Shown here one piece after another: positions 18,751 through 28,390 of a stretch of DNA of 64,000 nucleotides (its first letter is position 1; each line of letters begins with the position of its first letter). The stretch comes from Symmachiella macrocystis (GTDB lineage: Bacteria; Planctomycetota; Planctomycetia; Planctomycetales; Planctomycetaceae). Position numbers and translations under genes: made by a program. The stretch lies in the NCBI RefSeq assembly GCF_007860075.1, contig NZ_SJPP01000001.1:2639490-2703489 (forward strand), in the 5' to 3' direction. Below the pieces are notes generated by a model. It searched no databases, had not been told where the DNA came from, and saw nothing but the letters and a program-made list of their open reading frames with translations.

Positions 18751-21222
18751 TCAGCGAGACAGTTGGGATTGCTGATGCTCGGCCTGCTCGGCCACCAACT
18801 TTATTAGCTTCGTCTGGTCAATTGGCTTTGTAGTATAGTCGTCGCAGCCAGCATTAAGGCACTTGTCCCGGTCCGCGCTCATGGCGTGCGCCGTGAGCGC
18901 GATGATTGGACCAGAGTAGGCCGCTTCCCGCAGTTTGCCGGTCGCATGGTAGCCGTCCATAACGGGCATCTGCATATCCATCAGGATGACATCGAATGGA
19001 TTTCCCGCATCTCGTGCAGCGAGGGCGAGGTCGTAGGCGATCTGTCCATTCGCGGCTAAAGTGACAACAGCGCCGGCTTTCTTTAGCAGAAAGGTAATGA
19101 GCCGCTGATTCACAGTATCGTCTTCAGCAAGCAGCACATGACAATCAAGTTTTTTTGTGTTCACTGCCAGCTTCTTTTTGGAAGACTTTGAGAACAAAGT
19201 CTCTGTCGGATTGTCAAGCATTTGCACACCGTCCAAGGACCCGGTTTCAAGGGTAACGATGAACGTGCTGCCTTCGCCGAAAGTGCTCTTGGCGGTAATG
19301 TCTCCGCCGAGCTGGATGGCAAGCCGTTTGCTGATCGTCAAACCCAATCCTGTACCGCCGTATACGCGAGTTGTCGAATTATCAGCTTGTTCGAATGGCT
19401 TAAAAAGACGGGTCATCTGCTCTTCCCTTAGCCCGATGCCCGAGTCAATGATCGTGAATTGTATTTTGGGCTCATCTCCCTCGGCATCCAACAAACTGGC
19501 AGTCAGACCGACCTTGTTGTCTTCAGCGAATTTGATGGCGTTGCTGACGAGATTGATGAGAATCTGTTTCAGTCGTGTGGGATCCGATTGAATTGTCGCA
19601 GGCATCCGACCATCAAATTGGACTTCAAGTGGAAGACCTTTTTCGTTACACCGCACTCGCATCAAGGCAGCCACCTCAGAGACAAGCTGGGTTGGCGAAC
19701 ATTTGATGCGCTCGACACTCAGTTTTCCTGAATCGATCTTGGAGAGGTCAAGAATGTCGTTGATAATTCCGAGGAGATGTTCTCCGCTTTGCTGGACTGT
19801 CTTGAGCGCATCAATGTTCTCTTGATCACTGACGTTATCCAAAACAAGTTCCGAGTAGCCAAGAATAGCAGTCATCGGCGTGCGGATTTCATGGCTCATA
19901 TTTGCGAGAAATTCACTTTTCGCCCGATTTGCTGATTCCGCCGCCTCTTTTGCTGCTTGCAACGCGGCATCTTGGCGTTTGCGTTCGGTGACATCTTCCG
20001 CGACTCCCAGAAAACCGTTGATTTTACCGTCGGAGTTCCTAATCGCGGTTATAACGAGGTTGACCGTGACTTTGTGGCCATCTTTCCGCACATACGTCCA
20101 TTCTCGACGTTCGAATTGGCCTTCCCTCGCATAGGCGACGAAGACTTCAAAACCACTGACATTGCGACCCAACTCCAGCGATAGCTCTTCACCGCGTCGC
20201 ACTACTTCAGACTCAAGATGGAATATTTCCGGAGTGCTGACTCCAATCATTTCCGCCGCTTCATATCCAAGCATTTGCACCGCGCCAGTATTAAACAGCG
20301 TGATCGTGCCATCGACGTCGGTCGCGATAATCGATACCTGTGTGGCGGCATCAACAACTCCGGCCAATTTTGCATTGGCAGCTTCCAGCGCTCGTTCAGA
20401 TTGTTTGCGTTCGCTAATGTCGCGCACGATTCCGGTGAACAAATGCAAATCGCCCAGTCTCACTTCACTCACTGCAAGTTCGACGGGAAATGTCGTTCCA
20501 TCTTTACGCAATCCCACGACCTCGCGACCGATGCCGATGATTTTTTTTTGCCCTGTTTTCAGGTAGTTGGCAAGGTAGCCATCGTGGTTTTCACTGAACG
20601 GCGACGGCATCAACCGGTTAACGTTTGTTCCTTGGATCTCCTTTGCCGTGTATCCGAACATTCTCTCCGCAGCAGGATTGAGCGACTCAATGCGGCCATG
20701 CGTGTCGATTGTCACGATGGCGTCAATGGCCGAGTTGAGGATCGCGCTCATCCGGGCCTCGCTTGCTAGGAATCCTTGCTCAGCAATTCTTGTTGCCGTG
20801 AGATCATGCGTGAAGCAGCGAGTGTGCTTGAACTCACCATTTTTCCAGTAAACGTTGGAATTGATCACAACGTGTTTGATTGAGCCATTTTTACATCGTA
20901 GCCGCGCTGGGAAATTATTCAGAGTTTCGCCGTCCACGAGCCGCTTCAGAATGTCGTTAATCACGTTTTGATCGGCATGAAACTCGGCGATGTGGTGGCC
21001 CACGTACTCCTCGTGGGTATACCCTAGCAATTCTAACTCATACCGGTTAGCGCGCAAGATAATTCCGTCGGGGCCGACCCAATGCATTCCTACTGCTCCG
21101 TTTTCAAAAAAATCATCAAGCTCTTTCTCACTCTGCGCACGTCGTTGTTGATCGCGCGTCGAATGGAAGTCGAGTTCCGTTACTGAGAGTTCGTTGAATT
21201 CGTAGCAGTTGGAGTTTTTCAT
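18751..21222 (-). CDS. PAS-rich hybrid sensor histidine kinase with receiver domain
   Basis: The 823-residue soluble protein has three PAS/PAC units (about 35-145, 150-275, 280-415), each ending in a motif such as DISERKQ or DVTERKR. A HisKA domain carries phospho-acceptor His444 in NMSHEIRTPM. The HATPase domain has VSNAIKFAE, DSGIGLREEQM and GGTGLGLTISKRLA. A C-terminal receiver (about 690-815) has the AEDD acidic pocket and phospho-Asp749 in LMDMQMPVMDG. No transmembrane segment is visible, so it probably senses a cytoplasmic signal such as redox state or a ligand. The receiver lacks an output domain, so phosphate must pass to another protein. It lies divergent to csrA. Confidence 0.92.
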   Translation of the reverse strand: MKNSNCYEFNELSVTELDFHSTRDQQRRAQSEKELDDFFENGAVGMHWVGPDGIILRANRYELELLGYTHEEYVGHHIAEFHADQNVINDILKRLVDGETLNNFPARLRCKNGSIKHVVINSNVYWKNGEFKHTRCFTHDLTATRIAEQGFLASEARMSAILNSAIDAIVTIDTHGRIESLNPAAERMFGYTAKEIQGTNVNRLMPSPFSENHDGYLANYLKTGQKKIIGIGREVVGLRKDGTTFPVELAVSEVRLGDLHLFTGIVRDISERKQSERALEAANAKLAGVVDAATQVSIIATDVDGTITLFNTGAVQMLGYEAAEMIGVSTPEIFHLESEVVRRGEELSLELGRNVSGFEVFVAYAREGQFERREWTYVRKDGHKVTVNLVITAIRNSDGKINGFLGVAEDVTERKRQDAALQAAKEAAESANRAKSEFLANMSHEIRTPMTAILGYSELVLDNVSDQENIDALKTVQQSGEHLLGIINDILDLSKIDSGKLSVERIKCSPTQLVSEVAALMRVRCNEKGLPLEVQFDGRMPATIQSDPTRLKQILINLVSNAIKFAEDNKVGLTASLLDAEGDEPKIQFTIIDSGIGLREEQMTRLFKPFEQADNSTTRVYGGTGLGLTISKRLAIQLGGDITAKSTFGEGSTFIVTLETGSLDGVQMLDNPTETLFSKSSKKKLAVNTKKLDCHVLLAEDDTVNQRLITFLLKKAGAVVTLAANGQIAYDLALAARDAGNPFDVILMDMQMPVMDGYHATGKLREAAYSGPIIALTAHAMSADRDKCLNAGCDDYTTKPIDQTKLIKLVAEQAEHQQSQLSR

Positions 21223-21947
21223 TTCTTAGTACTCTATCGGGTGACTTTCCTACCATTTCCAAGCTGCTTCTTGGACATCTTTAGGCGCACATCAACCACG
21301 TCGCCGAAGCTTAGGGTGACAATTGGCGAAAAACTAACCGGGTCAATACACCTAACATGTCCACCGGTTGAGTGCCGAGGTCTGCACACGGAATAGCGGA
21401 TTCTGAGCGTTCGCGCTCTTCAACTGAAAAGGAGGCGTTCGGCGTCAACAGTTTTTTTGAATGCTGTGTCGTTTACTCAATTCACAAAGTGGAGCAATGG
21501 GCAGAACGAGTTCACAGAGTCGCCAATTGGCAATCTAAACCTGCGTTGTTCTAGATGGGCTTTGATTAATCCCACCATTCAGCTGCTAAATGTCCTAGCT
21601 CAATATCATGGTTCGAATGAGCCTTCATTGTCGATTTTCGAATTCGACAAGCACTATCATTCGACACACTCTAGGTTGAATTTTGTCGACGTGCAAAGCG
21701 AGCACCACACGATCAATAATATTTTCGTCGGTATTCATGCCCTTGCGTGATTCAAATCCTGCTGAGGAAATAATGTTCATGAATGTGACAATCGATTATG
21801 TCGTCTTTGTTACGATCATGTTTCGCATGCTATGCGAAATTTTCGCATATGCGGGCAAGTATTTTGCGGATGTACGGGCAGCATAGGTTTCCGTACAATC
21901 AGGTTAAGTTGGGGGTGGAATTCGTTTTAGATCCTAAGGAGGGGAAG
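21223..21947. other. Long divergent spacer between hybrid kinase and csrA
   Basis: These 725 bp contain no supported gene. A 97-codon frame at 21457-21750 shows no recognisable features. The csrA-proximal part holds the TTTCGCAT repeats listed separately. The csrA promoter should lie here. Confidence 0.45.
21821..21851. promoter_or_regulatory. TTTCGCAT inverted and direct repeats upstream of csrA
   Basis: TTTCGCAT-GCT-ATGCGAAA (21821-21839) is a perfect inverted repeat with 8-bp arms. A further TTTCGCAT follows at 21841-21848, and a related TTTTGCGGAT lies near 21863. Three half-sites about 100 bp before csrA suggest an operator. Confidence 0.5.
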
Positions 21948-22154
21948 ATGCTGGTATTGTCACGCAAAGTTCAACAAAAAGTCACCATTGGTTCAGGCAT
22001 CGTTATTACGTTGATAGCGATCAAGGGCAATCGAGTAAGAATCGGCATAGAAGCACCGCACGATATTCAAGTGCTACGGAGCGAATTGACGGACCTTTGT
22101 CTTGAGTCGTCGCATTCTTACGATTCGCAATTCGAGTATTCGGATTTGGGGTGA
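21948..22154 (+). CDS. csrA: Carbon storage regulator CsrA
   Basis: The ATG at 21948 follows TAAGGAGGGG and opens the invariant N-terminus MLVLSRKVQQKVTIG. It continues with ITLIAIKGNRVRIGIEAP and IQVLRSEL. These are the beta-strands and the GxxVRIGI(E/D)AP motif of CsrA, an RNA-binding dimer that blocks or stabilises mRNAs at GGA motifs. At 68 residues the length is usual. A longer upstream reading to 21798 is rejected because of the strong RBS and family start. It is flanked by a hybrid kinase and a FixL/FixJ-like pair, a setting that recalls kinase control of Csr systems. No CsrB-like RNA with many GGA loops was found nearby. Confidence 0.95.
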   Translation: MLVLSRKVQQKVTIGSGIVITLIAIKGNRVRIGIEAPHDIQVLRSELTDLCLESSHSYDSQFEYSDLG

Positions 22155-22170
22155 GGCAACAACCGTTCAC

Positions 22171-22185
22171 ACTCCAACCTGGAGT
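22171..22185 (+). other. Short hairpin downstream of csrA
   Basis: ACTCCA-ACC-TGGAGT is a perfect 6-bp stem 17 bases after the csrA stop, extendable through TTCAC/GTGAA with a two-base bulge. No T-run follows, so it may stabilise the mRNA end rather than terminate. The remaining 275 bp to the regulator gene hold nothing recognised. Confidence 0.35.
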
Positions 22186-22460
22186 GAAGGGGGTTGGCCC
22201 AGTCACCGCTCACGGATTGACCGGAACTTTCGAGCGTTTGATTGTCACGGCCTCTGGATAACAATGATCCAACCTTAGGGCACAACTCGCTGCTAAAGTC
22301 CGGGGACCATCCGTGTCATACACGTGGTGTCGCCGAAAGCGAGGACAATGAATGGCCCAACTCACCACGCTTGCGATGCCGTGGTTTCAAGGCGAGAATG
22401 CGACTTTCAAGGCAGAGTGCGGTTGTCAAGTCGCCCAAGCGTGGGCGGTGCAACAAGTTG

Positions 22461-23066
22461 TTAGCCACGGTCGGCCGAAAGTATCAAACGCACGAGCTCA
22501 ACGTCGTTTCCAACATTCATCTTCTCCAGAACTCGAACTCGGTGCTTCGAACATGTCTGAATACTGATTTCTAGTTGACTGGCGATTTCCTTCATCGTTT
22601 TGCCTGCAGCAATAAGATCCATCACTTCGTTTTCTCGTGGCGTGAGGGTCTTTAATTTTACTAAGAAATCCGTCGGCCGATCGCGTCGAATATCCAAGTC
22701 GTGCTTGATAGCAAGGTGAATGTCGTCCAAGAATTTCTGTTGGTTAATGGGCTTTTCTAAAAACGAAAAGGCTCCGTTTCGATAAGCTTGGTCGACCATC
22801 GGAACATCTCCGTGCCCAGTAATCACAATTACCGGAACGTTCACGTCTTTTTCTCGTAACTGTTTCTGCAATTCAAATCCACTCATTCCCGGCATGCGAA
22901 TATCGAGAACGAGACATCCGGCTCTTTCGGGATCGTACGAATCCAAAAACTCGTGTGCTGACGCGAATGTTTCGACAGTCAATTCAACTGACTCCAGCAG
23001 CCAGACGAGTGCATCTCGAAGATCTTGATCGTCATCAACCAGAAATACGGTAGCTTCTCTAGTCAA
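22461..23066 (-). CDS. FixJ-type response regulator (receiver plus LuxR HTH)
   Basis: The 201-residue protein has a receiver domain with VDDDQD, phospho-Asp55 in LDIRMPGMSG, the Thr of VITGHGD and the Lys of FLEKPI, all as in FixJ. The C-terminal LuxR/GerE HTH reads LTPRENEVMDLIAAGKTMK and KHRVRVLEKM. It overlaps the end of the upstream kinase gene by eight bases, indicating translational coupling and a cognate pair. By analogy with FixL/FixJ and TodS/TodT systems it is a transcription activator; targets are unknown. Confidence 0.93.
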   Translation of the reverse strand: MTREATVFLVDDDQDLRDALVWLLESVELTVETFASAHEFLDSYDPERAGCLVLDIRMPGMSGFELQKQLREKDVNVPVIVITGHGDVPMVDQAYRNGAFSFLEKPINQQKFLDDIHLAIKHDLDIRRDRPTDFLVKLKTLTPRENEVMDLIAAGKTMKEIASQLEISIQTCSKHRVRVLEKMNVGNDVELVRLILSADRG

Positions 23067-25815
23067 TGCTCAGATCTCCATCAGTTGCAGTCAAAGAGAA
23101 TTGGAACGATGCGCCGCCTTTTGGGTTTCTTGTCACACAAATATGACCACCGTGTGATTCTATTATAGAGCGACTGATTGCCAACCCCATTCCGAGCCCA
23201 TCTTCTTTCGTCGAAAAAAATGCCTCGAACACCTGTTCGTTCACACCTTCAGGGAATCCGTGCCCACAATCCTCGACTAGAACATCGACACTATCCCGGC
23301 CGCTGAGACGGGTGCGAATCGTTAAGTGTCGTTGCGTGGGTTCGATTTCCGACATCGCGTCGCAGCCATTAAGCACAAGATTTAAAAGTACTTGCTGAAT
23401 CTGGACGGCGTCCCCGTGAATGCCCGGAAGAGGTTCGGCAAGATCAAGCCCCAGCCTCACGTGACGATGTTTGACGTCAGGTTCTACGAATTGCGCGACC
23501 TCATGTACCAACTGGTTCATGTCCACTTCTTGCCATTTCGACGAACGAGTTCGCACGAATTGTCTGAGTCTGCGTATCACCTCGCTCGCCCGATGCGCAC
23601 AAGCTGCAATGCGATCAATAATTCGCGATAAACTCTGAGCGTCGGAGTTTGCATTACGTATACGGATTGCCGCCCCTTCGGCATACGCCGCGATTGCCCC
23701 CAAAGGTTGGTTGATTTCGTGGGCTAAGCCTGTTGCCATTTCACCCATCATATTAAGGCGAGCAACATGAGCCAACTTGATCTCCTGGTTTCTAATTTGG
23801 GTTTCAAGCCGCTTTTTGATTGATATGTCACGCAATACTGCCCGGCAAAACACGGACTCACCTTGCGCGTCGCGCACCGCAGACATGTTCATGCTCGTAT
23901 CGATTAACTGGCCATCAGAACAAAGAAGCGACAACTCAATGTCGTTCCCTTGCCCGCTTACGAGAAACGATCGAAAGGCATTTTGAGCCACGCTTAGGGA
24001 ATTCGGATCAAAAAGATTATATAAATTCCTGTGGATGACATCTGCCTTGGAAAAACCTGTTGCAGCAAGAAAAGTCTTGTTGCACTCAATGACGCTCTCC
24101 ATCGAAACATCAATAGAGAGAAACATGTCAGGCGCATTTTCATAGAGGTCGAGATAGCGAGATTCAGATGCTTCAATACGCGCAGTCCGCCCGCTCAGAA
24201 TTAGCAAGAAAACTCCGAGTAAAGCGGTCAATGAAAGGCTACACGCGAGAATAAACCAGGTGTGACGATTCACCTGACTGGTATAATAACTGGAAGATGG
24301 AGTGAATTCACAAATCCAATTACGATCAGCGAATTTTATATTGACCGAAGATTTTATGGGCTTCCTGAGAAAAGGCGCCACCTCGGATGTCTTGTGCGGT
24401 GATACGTCCTGTAGTTGAGTGTAAATGGCCGGGGCATCCGACGCTCCATCGCGGATCGTGAGAGAAAACTTTTTCTCGTTATGCTTTGGAAACGCTGCAA
24501 GCACGACATCGCTGGCGTGAAATACCCCAAGGATAAAGCCTCGAAGAGATTGTCTTAGATCTGAAACGGTAACCGAGTCTGCGTCATGCGAATAGATTGG
24601 AACAAATACCAGAAAAAAATGACGAACATCCCTTGTGTTGTTCAATCGAACCGGGCCGGCTACCAGTCGCCTTCCCAAATCGCAGCACTTCCACAAGGAA
24701 TTTCGCAACGCCGGATTAGAGGCGATGTCAAACCCCGGTGAGATCATTTCGGCTTGCTGAGGCTCCATGTAGGAAACCGGAAAGTATCCTTCCCTTTTTG
24801 CAGCAGGCCTGAGCGCGCCGCTCGGCCCGCGTTCTTCAAACAATCCTGGTTCACGAGGCTGCGATCGGGCTTCGTTTCGTTCGGAGTCGTGGACACGTTG
24901 AAGCCATGCGACTGCATTAAGGCCAGGATGTCGCGTCAGTAAATATCGGTTGAAAGACGCAAATTCGGAGTGTTTTAAATCTACGGAATGAGCACAGAAA
25001 TCTTGCAGATCATGAAGACTATCCAAGGGATCCAAAAGTTGTTCTTCCAAACGCTGACCAGCCTCATCGGCAATCTCGTTAAACTCCCGGCGTGCGTTGG
25101 CATTCTCGAAAATTTGAGTAGACACAAATCCAGCTACGATGAATGTAAACGCAGCAAAAAGTGGAAGTGCTACTGAGATCCGACGTGATCGCCAAGCACT
25201 CCGTGGTCGGCCGAAGCAGATTAATGTCAATGGTGCAAAGATAATGACGCCAATTACGTCGCCGGCCCACCAAGTCCACCAGTTTAGCGCAAAATGAGAT
25301 CCATCAACGGCCCCTACAAACGCGAGCGAAGTAACTCCAACGGTTGCCCCCACCAGGCACGCAAGAGGACCACCAATTGCCAGAAACTCCACAATTTGTC
25401 GGTCTTGTATCAACGCGTTGGGAAACCCGACTCGACGTCGGATTAGGATAGCCCCCAGTCCTGCTTGCGCGGTAGCGCCCAAACTAATAGAAATCGCTAA
25501 CAGTAACGACGATACTGCAGCATCGAAGCAGTCAGCAGTTGAAAGCGGTGTCCAGCCATTGACCAACAAAGCGCCAACAAATAATCCAAAACAAACGCGA
25601 TAGCCCATCAAAAGAACACCAGCAAGCGCGATGCCCGACGCGGGCCAAATCGCGGTGGCATAGCTTGGAGGTACCGCCAAGAATTGCCCCATGCGGCCGG
25701 AAAGAAAATACCCACCCGCCATCAGCGCCGAATATATCAGCCACTTCGCCATTTGATGTGCTTTCTGAGTCCACCACTTGTTGCGAATAATGGTAACGAT
25801 ACTCCGGTGATTCAC
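23059..25815 (-). CDS. MASE1-CHASE-PAS sensor histidine kinase (FixL-like)
   Basis: The 918-residue membrane kinase begins with a multi-helix MASE1 integral-membrane sensor (about residues 20-230). An extracytoplasmic CHASE domain follows (about 260-490; motif RHPGLNAVAWLQRV), then another membrane helix (about 525-545). A PAS domain (about 550-670), a FixL-type HisKA with His699 in LAHEINQPLGAIAAYAEG, and an HATPase with GLGMGLAISRSI near the end complete it. CHASE domains bind small ligands outside the cytoplasm, so it couples an external signal through PAS to its partner regulator. The two genes overlap and are the only members of the transcript. MASE1 plus CHASE in one kinase is an uncommon but known arrangement. 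Confidence 0.9.
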   Translation of the reverse strand: MNHRSIVTIIRNKWWTQKAHQMAKWLIYSALMAGGYFLSGRMGQFLAVPPSYATAIWPASGIALAGVLLMGYRVCFGLFVGALLVNGWTPLSTADCFDAAVSSLLLAISISLGATAQAGLGAILIRRRVGFPNALIQDRQIVEFLAIGGPLACLVGATVGVTSLAFVGAVDGSHFALNWWTWWAGDVIGVIIFAPLTLICFGRPRSAWRSRRISVALPLFAAFTFIVAGFVSTQIFENANARREFNEIADEAGQRLEEQLLDPLDSLHDLQDFCAHSVDLKHSEFASFNRYLLTRHPGLNAVAWLQRVHDSERNEARSQPREPGLFEERGPSGALRPAAKREGYFPVSYMEPQQAEMISPGFDIASNPALRNSLWKCCDLGRRLVAGPVRLNNTRDVRHFFLVFVPIYSHDADSVTVSDLRQSLRGFILGVFHASDVVLAAFPKHNEKKFSLTIRDGASDAPAIYTQLQDVSPHKTSEVAPFLRKPIKSSVNIKFADRNWICEFTPSSSYYTSQVNRHTWFILACSLSLTALLGVFLLILSGRTARIEASESRYLDLYENAPDMFLSIDVSMESVIECNKTFLAATGFSKADVIHRNLYNLFDPNSLSVAQNAFRSFLVSGQGNDIELSLLCSDGQLIDTSMNMSAVRDAQGESVFCRAVLRDISIKKRLETQIRNQEIKLAHVARLNMMGEMATGLAHEINQPLGAIAAYAEGAAIRIRNANSDAQSLSRIIDRIAACAHRASEVIRRLRQFVRTRSSKWQEVDMNQLVHEVAQFVEPDVKHRHVRLGLDLAEPLPGIHGDAVQIQQVLLNLVLNGCDAMSEIEPTQRHLTIRTRLSGRDSVDVLVEDCGHGFPEGVNEQVFEAFFSTKEDGLGMGLAISRSIIESHGGHICVTRNPKGGASFQFSLTATDGDLSID

Positions 25816-26061
25816 TTTCTACCACAGCAGCGTGGGCGAATTATAGCGACTGTGGTTTTGTGACGCACGGCCCATTGGATGTGGTCAGCGGAGAGTGTTC
25901 TGAAAAATCGTTGCACTTTTCTGTCGTGCTACCCGCTTCGGCGATCGCTCTTTGTTGCCGGACGCTCCCCTTGTAGTTAGGCTGGCCCTTGACAGCGTAA
26001 GTGCTTCCCGGAAATCCTGTTGTGACGCAATATTCAGGTGATTCATGCTACAAACTGCAAT
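25816..26061. other. Left border of second island
   Basis: No gene, clear promoter or att-like repeat was recognised in these 246 bp between the kinase start and the HTH gene end. Confidence 0.4.
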
Positions 26062-26448
26062 TTATCTGCCAGCCCACATCGCCCGTTGCCGCGCCCAATC
26101 CAGCACTGCCGCAATCGGCCGCAGCAGCTTCTCGTGAATTGGCTCCTTACCGGAAACTGTTCGAGGTAGGAACAACAATGCCTCCTGAATATCGGGTGCT
26201 AGGAGCAGCAGATTCATGATCTGTGTCATCCGCGGCTGCGAAACATGTAACAGCCGGGCCAACTCGGTTTGGTCAGCTACTTCGCCCTCGCGGATCATTT
26301 GCTCACAATGAATCGCCAACGCCATCAGCCGTGATTTCCGCGGCACGCGACCGACGTCCGCAACATCGGTGGCGACCGGCGTCTTCTGAATCCGCTGTCT
26401 TCCATTGGCCTCGGTCGCAAAGTGCAGTTTTCGCTTCACCGTGATCAT
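26062..26448 (-). CDS. HTH DNA-binding protein linked to large serine recombinase
   Basis: The 128-residue basic protein starts MITVKRKLHF and has a helix-turn-helix at about residues 58-95 (DQTELARLLHVSQPRMTQI), followed by EALLFLP and a C-terminal basic tail. It lies directly after the recombinase gene with an ATGA overlap (26445-26448). The same start and overlap are kept in the remnant copy at 42.1 kb. It may act as a recombinase accessory or regulator; this is inferred from the fixed gene order. Confidence 0.7.
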   Translation of the reverse strand: MITVKRKLHFATEANGRQRIQKTPVATDVADVGRVPRKSRLMALAIHCEQMIREGEVADQTELARLLHVSQPRMTQIMNLLLLAPDIQEALLFLPRTVSGKEPIHEKLLRPIAAVLDWARQRAMWAGR

Positions 26449-27898
26449 GCCACCCCCTTAATCGCCGTCGGATGAAATTGAATCGCAATGCTGTTGTCAC
26501 CGGCGTCAAATTCCACACCGGCAACTAGCAACTGCAGTAACTCTGCTTGTTCCCGCGGCTTGAGCGACTTCCATAATCCGTCGAAATCGGCCAGCGCCGC
26601 CACCACGTCTGCCTCGCTGACATGGTCCCTTTCCACCTCGGAGATTTGCCGCCCCAATTCGCCGAACCGAGTTTCCGCCCGCGCAATTCGGTCGTGTAAG
26701 TCGGCGATATGGGCCAACGTGGCGTCGTCCTGGCGGCCAGTGGCGACCAACCGGCGTATTTCCGCGTGGTGCCGCGTCAGTTCCCGTTTGAGGCCGCCGT
26801 GTTCGCGACGTATCGCGGCCAGTTGTCGGTCGTGGCGCTGTTGTACCTGCCGCCACACTTCGCCCCGTAGCGCCGGGTCGCGGCCAATGCCGCGAATCTC
26901 GTCGACCACGGCCCGTTCGATCTCGGCGGCGGGGAGGTGTAGGTATGCGTCATCGCGTTGTCGCAAGCGCGGCAGGTCAACAACCCCTTGAGCAATGCGC
27001 CGTGCTTGTTACGAACCTGTCCCGACCGGCCGTTACGAGTGAGCCGCTTCTGCACTTTTTCGAACAGGTTGGCTTCGACGATTGGTTTATGTTCGCCGTC
27101 GAAGATGTCTTCCTTGTGCCGGATCTTGCCGGCGTGCAGTGGATTCGTTAGCAAGCGGTGCAGCGAGCCTTTGTCGAACGGCAGGCCGCCCATGGGTTGG
27201 CCTTTTTTACTCAGCCAGGATTTGTTCGCCCAGCCACGGCGTTCCAACTCGTCGACGACCGGCAACAGCGACTTCTCATCTATGTACAACTCGAAGATTT
27301 GCCGGACGCGGGCCGCCTCTTCGGCATTGATGACGAGTTTGGGACTGGCTGCTGATCGGTCTACATCGTAGCCCAACACCGGCTTGCCACCCGCCCATTT
27401 GCCCTTGCGGCGCTGGGCGGCGATTTTGTCACGAATCCGTTCTCCAATGATTTCGCGTTCGAACTGGGCAAACGACAGCAGAATATTCAGCGTCAGCCGT
27501 CCCATCGAGTGCGTGGTGTTGAATTGCTGCGTCACACTGACGAACGAGACGTTATATTTTTCAAACGTCTCCATGATCCGTGAGAAGTCCATCAAACTGA
27601 GGCTCAACCTGTCGACTTTGTAAATTACGATGCAGTCGATCTTGCCCGCTTCGATGTCGGCCAATAGCCGCTTCAACCCGGGGCGCTCGACATTCCCACC
27701 CGAAAACCCACCATCATCATAGAGAGCGGACAAACAGGTCCAGCCTTCATTCTTTTGGCTGGCGATATACGCTTCGGCCGATTCCCGCTGGGCATCGAGC
27801 GAATTGAATTCGAGGTCCAAGCCTTCCTCTGATGATTTGCGGGTGTAAATCGCACAGCGGATTTCGGGCGCCTTTCCCTTCTTCACACTACGGCTCAT
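26445..27898 (-). pseudogene. Large serine recombinase, broken by an internal deletion/frameshift
   Basis: The N-terminal part has the serine recombinase catalytic motif YTRKSSEEG (Ser22), IYKVDRLSLSLMDF, and the recombinase domain KSWLSKKGQPMGGLPF. It then starts the zinc ribbon with LLTCRACDNAMTHTY. Near 26940 the family sequence jumps to LPAAEIERAVVDEIRGI in another frame, followed by coiled coil and the usual end LLQLLVAGVEFDAGDN. The second half of the zinc ribbon (two more Cys and the YY motif) is missing and the frame shifts. The ancestral protein was an element integrase of roughly 510-540 residues. The ATGA overlaps with DUF2924 upstream and the HTH gene downstream are intact, so decay is recent. 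Confidence 0.85.
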
Positions 27899-28356
27899 TT
27901 CCGGTCCTCCAATTTGAAGAATCGGAAACCGTTCATGTGCGAGTCGGTCACCGCTTTGGCGACCGCTGAGAGGGAGCCATATGGCTCGCCCTCATATTCG
28001 AACCCGTCCTCGGTGACCAGAACTTGGACCGTCCGCCCCTTGTAGTCACGGACGATCATGTTGCCCGGCGCCGGGATGCGCGGATCATTGGGGCGTGTGC
28101 GGGGTTTGGCCGGAATCCCGTTACCGTTGGGTGGCGTGACCCGCGCTTCGGCAACGTCCGTCAATTCCGCTGCCCTCTGCCTAGCCCGTTCGCTTAGGCC
28201 TCCTTCGGCGCGGGCCTGTAATTTCCAGACGATGCGACGGATTAGATACGTGCGGTGGCGGCTGCGGCAGTTTTCGCCGTGCAACTCTGCGTACCGCTCG
28301 CGCAATTCACCGACGCTCATCGCCTGCAAAATCGTGATTTCGCGGTTGAGGTTCAT
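27895..28356 (-). CDS. DUF2924 protein
   Basis: The 153-residue protein starts after CAGGAG and shows the DUF2924 pattern. An N-terminal helical part contains MSVGELRERYAELHGE and RTYLIRRIVWKLQA. A C-terminal domain has GNMIVRDYKGRTVQVLV, FEYEGEPYGSLSAVAKAVT and HMNGFRFFKL. DUF2924 is typically encoded immediately before phage-type serine recombinases, as here, with a four-base ATGA overlap. It is presumed to help recombination, but its biochemical role is unknown. Confidence 0.85.
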   Translation of the reverse strand: MNLNREITILQAMSVGELRERYAELHGENCRSRHRTYLIRRIVWKLQARAEGGLSERARQRAAELTDVAEARVTPPNGNGIPAKPRTRPNDPRIPAPGNMIVRDYKGRTVQVLVTEDGFEYEGEPYGSLSAVAKAVTDSHMNGFRFFKLEDRK

Positions 28357-28390
28357 TCATCGCTCCTGTTTTCGAAGTTCTCTGGGACCG

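Noticed and set aside
21457-21750. 97-codon frame before csrA
   Set aside because: No RBS, no domain pattern; the region looks like a long regulatory spacer.
22155-22460. CsrB-like regulatory RNA beside csrA
   Set aside because: Too few GGA motifs in hairpin loops; only one short stem is seen.
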